Assembly (NCBI GenBank): GCA_963920765.1
Contig: OY987248.1
Location: forward strand, 1,059,001 to 1,123,000
Source of the DNA: Ulota crispa
Taxonomy: Eukaryota > Streptophyta > Bryopsida > Orthotrichales > Orthotrichaceae
Direction: 5' to 3'
DNA length: 64,000 bases
This document shows positions 23,801 through 33,417 of the stretch, piece after piece. The notes beneath the pieces are model-generated. The model did no database searches. It worked only from the letters and a program-made list of their open reading frames with translations, and was not told where the DNA came from. The position numbers were made by a program, and so were the translations under genes. Position 1 is the stretch's first letter. Each line of letters opens with the position of its first letter.

Positions 23801-25180
23801 CCTCATGTGGGTGTTGAACGACTTGGCGTCGGTGGTCGGCGACGCGAATCAGCGATTCGCGGCGTACGGGCTGCGGGCGCTCTTTTGCAGGATCACGGGG
23901 CGCATGGAAGAGGCCGCGGCGACGTTCATGCGGCCGCGGCACCACGACCAGGAGGTGAGTTTTGGCCCGAGAACTGTTCACCGGGCGCTCGTCAAGTTCC
24001 ACGAGTACCTGCCCTGGCACCAGAACTGCTACAGCATCACCAGCCAGACGCTCCTGGAGGTGTGCGCTGGGAAGAGCCGGCTGCACTTCATTGATATTGG
24101 TGTTGGGAAAGGGATCGAGTGGCCCATCTTTATTGACGCGCTCGTGAGCCGCTCCGGCGGCCCGCCCTCCATCCTCCGCATGACCATGGTCCGTGACTTG
24201 CGACGGGAGGAGCTCAACATCGGCACCGCCAAGTCGGTGAACTCCGAAGCGGCGGACTTCCTAACGCGGCTGGTGAAATTCGCTAGCTTGCTGGGCTTGC
24301 ATGTCGAAGTGAACATGGTCCAGAAACCGCTGGAGTGCATCACGCGCGATGATCTCAGAATCCGCGAAGGCGAGGTATGTTTACCCCACCCCACCTGTAA
24401 CCTTAACCCCTACGCCCCTCTATTGTCCTTATTTTTTCGGATCTGTCTGAACTGTGCTTTTTTCTAAGATATGGTTCATCGAATCAGTCATTTTAGAACA
24501 GATCTGTTAGGGACAAAATAACGGCTGGTTAAGAAATGTGCAAGTATCTGACGGAGAGGTTGTTGTGAATGCAACCCCAGGTTCTCGCCGTGGTGTGCCA
24601 GTTCCGGCTCCACCGGCTATCCGAAGAGGTTCTGGCGCGCGAGAGCAACGAGCCGCCGCCGCGGCTCTCCCCCCGCGACGATTTCATGGCGTTTCTGCAC
24701 AAGCTGCAGCCGCACGTCTTCATCCTGAGCGACAACGACAGCGACCATTGCTCGCTGGACTTCCTGACGCGGTTCCAGCACTGCATCAGCTTCTGGTGGC
24801 TGTGCTACGAGGCCATGGACATCAGCTACGCGGGCAAGGACCCCGAGGAGCGGCAGATCATCGAGTACGAGGGCTCCATGATGCTGCTCAACACCGTGGC
24901 CTGCGAGGGCATCGCCCGCATCGAGCGCAACGACTCGTACGAGCACTGGCAGCGCCGCGCCTTGCGCGCGGGCTTCGTCCCACGCGAGCTCAGCGAGGAG
25001 TCTAAGAAAGTGTCACAAAACCTGGTGGCGAGTCACGGCTCGTTCTGGGACGTGGTCTTTATGGGCAGCAACGCCATCAGCCTCCGGTGGCGCAAGCAGC
25101 CCACCACCTTCACCTCCGTCTGGAAGGCGGCGTCCTCCTGCTCCAAGCCCTCCTGCAAATGCAGCATGCTGCACTGCTGA
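20823..25180 (+). CDS. NSP1: NSP1-like GRAS transcription regulator, five coding exons
   Basis: Predicted exons are 20823-20897, 21557-21751, 22257-22343, 22716-24374 and 24581-25180, giving 871 residues. Every intron begins GT, ends AG and is phase 0. The GRAS domain covers roughly residues 457-865: a first leucine-rich region starting EPLWAEQLLNLCASAI, a VHIID-equivalent LHFIDIGVGKGIEWPIF near 575, the segment VVCQFRLHRL at the start of the last exon, and a SAW-like end with LRWRKQPTTFTSVWK. The phrases LAS-VGDAN, SRSGGPPS, ILDIGV-like FIDIGV and the C-terminal W-KGQP/W-RKQP pattern match NSP1 rather than other GRAS branches. In studied plants NSP1 is nuclear and acts with NSP2 to activate symbiosis and strigolactone-biosynthesis genes. 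The protein is much longer than typical NSP1 (about 550) because of its N-terminal half, which is low-complexity and holds an NRDNG repeat. Exon 1 and the exact exon 2 acceptor are the least certain; translation could start in a later exon. Confidence 0.85.
23385..23577 (+). repeat. In-frame 15-bp minisatellite in the NSP1-like gene
   Basis: About a dozen imperfect 15-bp units of the type GAGACAATGGGAATC encode repeats of N/S-R-D/G-N-G at about residues 343-407. Because the unit is a multiple of three, copy-number change would keep the frame. The segment is predicted to be disordered and lies before the GRAS domain. Confidence 0.9.
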
Positions 25181-25181
25181 A

Positions 25182-25469
25182 GGGCATCTCCACCGGTGGC
25201 TCAAACACGCCAAGTGTTGAGGCCCCCTCTCAAAACCCTGTCAAGACACTTTGTCCTACCGTGTCAAGTAAGGGCCCTTCAAGACACTCATCTATTCATC
25301 CTAAGTTAAGTGAACTTTGTCCTCTACTTTCCTTGATAAGTGGTCAACTGATTATTTATGGGGCGTGTTAGAGTGCAAGGTTACCTTTTTGAAGAGCATA
25401 GGTGGAGATCAAGCCGGCCAGCCAAAACAGATGGAAACTCTGAAAGAGCCCAGACCGATGGAGATGCTA
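25182..25469. mobile_element. GAGCATC-type MITE in the 3' UTR of the NSP1-like gene
   Basis: The left end GGGCATCTCCACCGGTGGCT resembles the reversed right end TAGCATCTCCATCGGTCTGG and the reversed right end of 61323-62789 (GAGCATCTCCACCGGTGCCT). The element starts one base after the stop codon. No clear 3-bp duplication remains. Confidence 0.6.
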
Positions 25470-26200
25470 TATGCGTTTGCACCCTACCCCTTCCCCCGGC
25501 TCTTGTCCCCATCCCCCCCGGTTTGATTCCTGTGCAGGGTCGGCTGCATGTTTGGAATTTTGCCCCTTTTTTCTACTGCAATGCGGAGAGTCAGAGACTG
25601 ATTGTATATAACTTGGGAGATCCTAAGGATCTTCAATTTGTTAGACTTATTATTATTAGGGGTGCTAGAAGCTCGAGATTTCCTGCTCCTCCGCGATGTG
25701 CAGGCTTGTTTACCACATTTGGGCCACCTCGTGACATGATTCTCTCTGTCTGCAAAGGACCCGCCCCTCTTCCCTAGAATTTTAGAAGGCAATCGTGAAT
25801 TAGCCTACTTCCGTAGGGCCAGCTTTGATATCCCCGTTCTATTATTACCTACCGTTCCAGCCGTTTGCTGCTGTGTAATGGGAAGGATGTCGGCCTGCTT
25901 TGCAACCCTGTTATATCACTATTTCTTTTCTCACAATCTTTTGCATTTCTGATGGTTGCTCTCCTCCTGTTCTCTTTCCTCGGTCTGTTTCGTGTTTTTT
26001 ATGGTTTTGCATAATTCATCTACAATTCTTTATTGTTGAAAGCTGAGGTGGCCATTGAATTTAGTGAACGTGGAAAGTGGAATGCGCTTTGGAGCGATTG
26101 TATTGCACTTGCAGCAAGAGCTCTTTCAATGATATCAGACGTTGGGTTAGCATGGAATCTCACCAATTCACCATGTCTCTTACTTGTGGTGAATGTGTAC
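25470..26200. other. 3' flank of the NSP1-like gene
   Basis: No further coding exon is recognised. The T-rich stretch at 25840-26030 could hold the polyadenylation region, but no single clear signal stands out. Confidence 0.4.
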
Positions 26201-26209
26201 CATGTATTG

Positions 26210-26924
26210 CAGGCCTCTCTAATTTGTGCATTGTCACAAATTATCAAATTAAGCTAATTTGTGCACATCATGAAAGTTAATTTGTGCATTGGCACAAATT
26301 AACACACTAAGCTTTGTCATGCGCATATTTGATATCAAATTAATTGTAACAAGGCATGGAATTGCATGCACTATAACACCCCCTCAAGCAAGAGGTCAAA
26401 CAACGATTTATGATGCTCATCCTTCAAAAATTTAAGAATAGAGAAGTTGGATTTAATTGTGGCCATATTAGGAAACATGGTGGTTAAGCCGCCATTAAAG
26501 TTGTGTAGTGACTCAAAGCAACCTTCAACAATCTTCCAAGCTTCTTGAAACAAAGTTGCAATGTTGTTGCAACCATCTAACGATACAATCAAAACCAGTT
26601 CACTCGAGTAGGCAACCTTGGGGGCACAAAAATCTTGCTTGATGTTAGCAATGGTATGCTCGTTCCATGAATATTGCAACTGTGCTAAAAAATTATGGAT
26701 AATAGAATTCAAATCTTTAGGTTGGAGACAAACTAAATGGTGAGGCAGGATTGGAGGGAGATCTTTGTCAGCTTCATTATTTGCATCACTCTCAGCTTTT
26801 ATGCTCACATGCTGATAAGGTCCTTTTTAATAAAGGAAAAGTGGGCTTAATTTGTGCATACTCTTGGAAGTTAATTTGTTAATTTGTGCATCTATTTATA
26901 GAATGCACAAATTAGAGAGGCTTG
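26210..26924 (-). mobile_element. Compact hAT element with perfect 8-bp TSD
   Basis: The inverted ends CAGGCCTCTCTAATTTGTGC and, reversed, CAAGCCTCTCTAATTTGTGC bound 715 bp. ATGTATTG is duplicated exactly outside (26202-26209 and 26925-26932). The subterminal motif TTAATTTGTGCA recurs several times in both orientations near both ends, as expected of transposase-binding repeats in hAT elements. The interior holds only the C-terminal part of a hAT transposase, so this is a deletion derivative needing a helper. Confidence 0.9.
26371..26808 (-). pseudogene. hAT transposase C-terminal fragment
   Basis: A 145-codon open frame on the minus strand ends with GGLTTMFPNMATIKSNFSIL and LFDLLLEGVL. This resembles the hAT C-terminal dimerisation region of plant transposases, where a GGLATVFPNTATVESDFS-like segment precedes the end. 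The N-terminal zinc finger and the RNase H-like catalytic core are missing, so it cannot be catalytic. The frame is open throughout and fills most of the 715-bp hAT element, so the internal deletion may be fairly recent. The methionine at the start may be accidental. Confidence 0.7.
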
Positions 26925-26932
26925 ATGTATTG

Positions 26933-29690
26933 TGCACCATCAACTACATTGATGTTGAATGTAGTTGGTTAACTTATTAAGGTAGGTTGATTTTAATGCC
27001 AAGTAATTAGTTATATTTTGTATGTTGAATAATTTCCTTTGAAGCTTGGGTGAATTCCAAAAATGACAATTGAATATTACACATAGTAGTTATTAAAGGG
27101 AAAATCAAATAGTAGATTTTTTAGATTAGGGTCCTAGGTTTAATCTGCTAGAGTTGAACACTTTATTGTTTATAATATTTTTATAATCTAAATTCAGTGG
27201 CGTTTGTTTTTGGAATATCCAAAAAAGTGCAATGAACCAACAGGCTTGGGATTGAGGCTTAGGGGTAACAACTAAATCTAGAAGATTGTTAAACTGTAGC
27301 ATATGTGAGTAGCAAGCTAACCAAAGTATAAGTTTTAATATAGACAACACCAATAAAGATACTAAACTAGGATATTGTACAAAAGTAGATGCATAAACAA
27401 TATCTTCGTCACTTTTAAACCATGACCTTGATATAATCAAAAACTTCCCAATAATAGGCACATATAGTTAATTATGGCTTGTTTGCAAAACTAGTACGTG
27501 TAGAATCTTGCCTAAACTACACATCTTTTGAGCAGCTAAGGTTGATCTCTAGTGTAAAATAAGGAGCAGTTTAAAGTTCACAATCTTTCATACAATGTCC
27601 ATGGAGCATACGCAAAGATAATCAAGAATTTATTTTGATTGCCAATAAGATTCTACAAACATATTGAAGGATTTGATAGTAGGAATCACACTCATATGCT
27701 TATTTTGGACATTTTTTGTATGGTTTCCTTATATCAAGAAAGGAACAAAGCTCTTGAGTGTTGATGGTGTTACAAAAATAGATGTGGGTTTTTCCATGAT
27801 CTTGTCAAGTTCAACATGTTCTCTCTTTTCCTTTATCCTTGATTACACTCTTTACCACCAACAGAATCTTGTCAACATTTCTTTTAAAGATAGGAAGGAA
27901 AGCCATTTTCACTCTCTTTGAACTTTGAAATTTTCAACTATTTTTGCCTCTTTTAGTTTCAAGTAAACTTGCAATGTGTTAATGTTCTTTTAGTGTAACA
28001 TTATTTAACAAGGTTAGATATTCTCTACACCTAAGTTCAAAAAGTAGAATGTATTGTCCTTGTCAAGAGCTAAAAATCCAATCAACATGTTAAATAGGAA
28101 GGACAAAATGGTTTTCACAAACGAGTCAAAGAAAGTAGAGTCCTTAAATTGGAGAGTGACATTTAAATCATGGAGTTGCATAATATAAGGAGCAGGGCTT
28201 TATTTAATGCTTAAATTATCCTTTTTTTATATGCATTTAGATGACAACCTAACTCTAATTCTAAATGATTGATTTTCTTGTTTTTGTTACAATTGACTAC
28301 AACTTTGATTGTGTTCAATTTCTTGTTTGGTAGTAAATGAATTTTTGCACAATAATGATTGATTACAAGAGTGACATCATCTAAGGTAGAAGATTATTTT
28401 CTCATCGTTTAGGGCAGTTGCTTATACCTAAATTCTTGGTTATATTTAAACATGGTTAGATCCAAAAATCAATACATTATTGAGTATTACAATAATTGGA
28501 GAAAAGAAATATGGTAGACATGTTCACAATAACAAGCTTGTAAATTTGTTTATAATGCATACATAATATTGAATGATAGCACACTTAGGTTACATTCACA
28601 TTAAAGGTGATCAAAAAGAGAGGGATAAAACATATTAACCTTGCACAGGTTTTAGAGGAGGTTAAATTACAACCCATGTGAGCATACTCTCACTTGTGAG
28701 AACTTATTCACACAAAAGGGAGAAAGACAACCTTCAAACGGCAAGCATGGTACAAAAAGATCAAACCCTCATCACTAGGTTTTAGTACCCTCACAACTTC
28801 CTTTCAACATCCATACACTTTGAAGGTTATAATATCAAAAGACCAAAATTTTAACCCTCAAAAGCATAAGATAACTTGCACACGTCATGTCATATGTCAC
28901 ATCAAAATCATAGTTAAAATTAAATCCCTTGGTGCAAACACTCAACAAGAGTTTGAATTTTTTACTTTGTGAGTTTCATGGTTTATCTTTTGGTGCAAAT
29001 GTACTCATATGGGTTTAGCAACTTGACTTAGTTATGATAATCACATTTGAAAGTCACTCCTCTACTCCTTCACCTATATAATCACAAACACCCATGTTTA
29101 TAACATAAATTCTAATGCTTTTCAATCAAAGAGGCAGCTCACACTATGTCCCACATTCCATTGAAATCTTATAACCTAATTGGTGTTGAGCCAAAAGTTG
29201 GAACTTGGCACTTCACACTATACCCCAAGTCTCACGTCTTGCTTCATTTCATTTTGCTTACATGGCAACACTTTTTAAAAGTTTTGGTGCCAACAAAGGC
29301 GGAACTCCACTCAAGGTTTGGGTTGACTGTTTTGTTAAATCCAACTTTCAACCCAAATTTTACCAACATTTTTGCATAAAATATTCACAACTTTCTTTAG
29401 TACTCCTTTTTCCTCTTACGAACTCAATAAAATTAGAATCTCATGTTGACATGGGACTTGCAAAGATGAGACGTGGGACAAAATATGAACTGCACCTAAG
29501 TTGTGGGCTTTACTAGGCTTGGTCTAGCTATTAAAAGATTTATTTTTAATCACTAACACAAAACTCTCAAATCCAAGGGTTCAATAATTTTCAAAAGAAC
29601 AAACTGTCCTTCTTGGGCTACCAACGTTCCCTAAACAAGCTAATAATTGCTGGAATTCTACAAACTCCAAATGATTGCTACACGTACATG
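26933..29690. other. AT-rich intergenic DNA, nothing recognised
   Basis: Short open frames without domains only. No clear inverted ends or RNA genes were seen. Confidence 0.6.
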
Positions 29691-29699
29691 GAAAAAAAT

Positions 29700-31150
29700 C
29701 AATGGAAATTGGAGATTTTAGCAGAAAATCTTACCTGTCAAGTCTGAAGTCGCAGATCGCGATCTGGAGCTACTGCAAATTTTGCCTCCATCACTTCCTT
29801 GGATTCTAAAATCTTGCTGACAATCTCCTTGCGTCGGCCACGTCTTGCTGCGCCTGCCACACCCTGGTTGTCCCCTTCCCAACTTGCACAACAAACGAGG
29901 CAATTAGTAGCACCTCCAAACACAGGCACAATTAGCTGGATTAGCGTGTGCATTGATTAGGGGGTTAGTAAATTAGCAGGGGTATAGTTAGGATTACGCA
30001 CGCTTACCTAGTTACCTTCTTCTCATTGCAGCAGCGGCTCGTTGTGCGCTTGGCAACGTCGGCGTTGATGGCGTTGGCTCCTCGCCGTCGTTGCAGAGTT
30101 TGCAGCGCCTGCAGGTGCACTGGCGCTCGCCCGCACCCCGCAGCCCCTCATTCAAGGCTTGTTCATTATGCACAAGCACACAATCCTATTGCTGATTGCT
30201 CAGTTGCTTAGTTGCTTAGTTGCTCACTGAGCATTTAGAATTGCATAATCTCTTGAAGATTTTGGACAGCGCTCCGCCAATCGCCATTCTAGCGCCAATT
30301 CTTGGTGGCTTTGAAATTTGTGAGGCGCCATTTGTCTCTTGCATTCACTGCACCTGAGAATTGGATGCTAGTTTTGAGATCTGTGATTCTTGGGAAACAC
30401 AGAGAATTTGAGATGGAAGGAAGCAGTTTCAAGTTCCTCTTCTTTCAGTTTAAATTTGCACAAATCTCTTTGCTCTTTTTGTAGTTTGTTGAATTGCTGA
30501 ACTCATTCTCCTTGTTCTCTTGATGATTCAATACCTTCATTCTCATGCAACTTGAAAGCTTGCGGTAGCTGCTTTGAGTCTTGCCCTTCTGGTGTTTGTG
30601 CACAGAGGGCTCGGGTTCAGGACCTCTACCTTAGGGTTTTGCGCATTTGGGGGGGGGTTTCAGATCTTTGGGGTGGATTCTTGGAGTGGGGTTCACTTGG
30701 GTGACTTTCGTGCTTCAGCTGCAACTGTGGGTTAGGGTTTAGGGTGCAGGGGTGCATGCCTCCATGCTCTTGCCTCCTAGAGGATTTTCTGTGGTTTACG
30801 GTTGCCTCTCTCTCTCTGCACAACCAGTTCTCGTGCTTCATATTGCTGTGAGTGCTGTGTTTGCTGTAAGTGCTGTGTTTCTGGAGACTGAGTTCTAGTG
30901 GTCGTTGTTGCTAGTGGTTGCTTTGCCAGATTTTTATTTTGGGTTGAGGGTTGTGTGCTATTGTTTTGTTTGTTGGGTTGGACAGGTGCTGGTTTTCTTT
31001 TCCCATGGCTCCGCGACTCCACCTTCTTGAGAATTTCAGGGTGCGCACATTATTCTTCAACCGCAACACCAATGGCTTGGGGAAATATGTCACGCCCTGT
31101 GAACACTACATTTTGAATTTTATGTTTACATTTGAATTTTGAGTGTGAAT
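29700..31150. other. Moderately GC-rich block, no gene recognised
   Basis: Composition and splice-like pyrimidine stretches suggest it could be the upstream part of the hAT gene region at 33.4 kb or an old gene fragment. The open frames on both strands are short and show no domain. A small direct repeat of GTGCTGTGTTT occurs near 30850-30885. Confidence 0.35.
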
Positions 31151-31549
31151 GGTTCTAAAATGCATTCGAGTTCAGAAGTGTAGTGTAATGTGTATGTGTT
31201 TTTTGAAGCAATTGGATAATAGACTATAGACGGTTGGAAGTCACAAGCCTAAAGTTAGTTATAGAAGTGAAGAGACTTTCTTTCCACATATAAGGCTATG
31301 GACTTCTTGATATTTCTTTGGAGTAGAAATTAGACTCTATCTTCCCTTGCAGTTTCTTTGTTTTCTTTGTATTCAGTTTTTGTGCTTCATAATATGTATG
31401 TGCCCAATCTAAGTTGATTGTAGAAGGCAATATTCTTTTGTGTGAGTGTTTATCACGGCTTGCGTGTAGTAAGGTCGTTGTTGTTTGAGAACTTTGAGTG
31501 ATCTGGTTTATTTATGTTTGCATTGATTGATGCAATTGAACTAAACTTT

Positions 31550-32945
31550 GATTGAAGGCGATGGCCACTTGTGACTCAGCAAGTGAGCATACCAGACCAT
31601 AGCTGATTGTAATTGTTTAATTACAGCCTGAGAGAGGTAAGGCAATAGTGTGAAGTAGTTATTTTCATTTGTATTTGAGGCAATGGCCAATTGGAAACTC
31701 AGTGAATGAGTGCAACAGGCTATAGCCAGAGCAAGGGTGATTAACTTGTAGAGCTTAAGGCAATGGTCGTTTAATATTTGTTTATAAAAGTTGAGGCTAT
31801 AACCAAAGAGAGAGCAACTCAATGATTGAGAGTTTGGGATAATAGCTAATTGCATACTCAGTGATTGAGTAGAAATTAGCAAAACATAGCTAGAGTTGTT
31901 ATAGAAATTTTACTTGTGAAAGAAAAGGCTATGAACTGTAATGTGTATCCATGTTGTGGAAGTTAAGACTATTGCCATTGACAGTGTCTCAGTGATTGAG
32001 AGCAAAAGGCTATAAGATTATATTTGAAAGTGTATTTCTTGTTGTAACAAGATGCAATTTTAATTGATTATAGCCAAGGCAAGTGGCAAAAAAGGCTATA
32101 GATAAGAAAAGTATTCAGACTATTGCCGGTTGATTAACAAAGATTATGCGAGTGTTTTCAGATGAGAGCAATGTTGAAGGCACTTGACATAACCCTAATT
32201 GTATCACTCAAAATATAAAATAACTAAAGAAATGTGATATCTCTAAGAGAAATAGTGTTGATTATAATTGAAGTTGTGAGGTTATAGCCAAGTTGTTAAA
32301 TCTAAGAGAAAGGCTATGAACTGATTGATGCGATGCTTGAGTAAGGAGATGATGGCCATGATCTGAGAGTGATTCTCTGCATGTTCCCTTTTATGATTGA
32401 ACATTGGAGCGAGGAGAAAGACTATAGTCAAAGCGTGAAGCAAAGATTATAGCTAAGTACAAGCTCTTGATCATTGCGAAATACTGTAGAGTGAAAGCAG
32501 ATGGCAGTTGACAGATGATGTTGTTTTTTTATATAGTGAGTACATGATAGTTTTTGTGATAGAAACTGAGGCATTAGCTTATAGATTTAGTACTTTGTGA
32601 TGGAACTGAAATGGTTATTGACTGAGTAGTAGAATTATGTTGTATATGATTATGGGAAAACTATAGATCAATTAATTATGCAATTGATTAATTCTTTTCT
32701 GAATCCTTTCTAAACTAGGCCATAGACGTGCTGAAAATAGAAATGGTTAAGGATGGAAATTAGTTGAATTTGCTATGAATGGTTATTGATTATAAAAGAC
32801 TAATGCATGGTTTCTGACAGACACTGACTGCCAGACTACTACCACATTGTGATGTTGTTAACACACAATAACCAGACTATAGCCTTGGACCATTTGGCTA
32901 CTGATCGTGACTATTGCCAAAGATTATTGCCTGTGTTTGTTTGAT
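31550..32945. repeat. Cluster of a degenerate short motif (CTATAGCC / CTCAGTGATTGAG)
   Basis: More than twenty variants of GGCTATAGCCAA, GACTATTGCC and GGCAATGGCC occur over 1.4 kb, several paired with ACTCAGTGATTGAG. Spacing is irregular, so it is not a simple satellite. It lies directly upstream of the decayed hAT gene. Confidence 0.5.
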
Positions 32946-33417
32946 GCATGTTAATTCCCTCAATTCCATTTTTTAATAATTACAGCATTTGCATGGGATT
33001 GCATACATGACTAATGGACTGATTATTAGTTACTGAAACCCATATGAGAGAGGATAAACACAAGTCTATTTACCCAATTCCTAAGTAGATGTACCTTTGT
33101 CATAACCTTATTCTTACATTTCCTTAATTGAACAATATTTACCTTATATTTGACCTTAGATCCTATAAGTTTAGCTATTCTAGGCTCTCCCTGAACGAAT
33201 TTGGTGTTAGCTTGTCCTTGTGTTTTGCAAAGCAAGCCATCAAATTATTACTACCTACCAAATGTTGACGTTGCAGACGTCTCAGAGACACGCCTCTGTG
33301 AATCCTTGATGCATCCAACAACCCGGCCTTGCCCAGGTTCTGAAGCGGCGTCACTTTTGAGATTGCCAATCTTCAGATCAACGATGAAGTTGGACGTCAA
33401 GAGAGAGGAAGGCAGAG

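Noticed and set aside
22748-24946. Long open frames antisense and in other frames across the NSP1-like gene
   Set aside because: They are by-products of GC-rich coding sequence; only the + strand frame has GRAS motifs and fits the splice sites.
26077-26280. Small frames after the NSP1-like gene as an extra exon
   Set aside because: No GRAS-like residues, and they run into the end of the hAT element.
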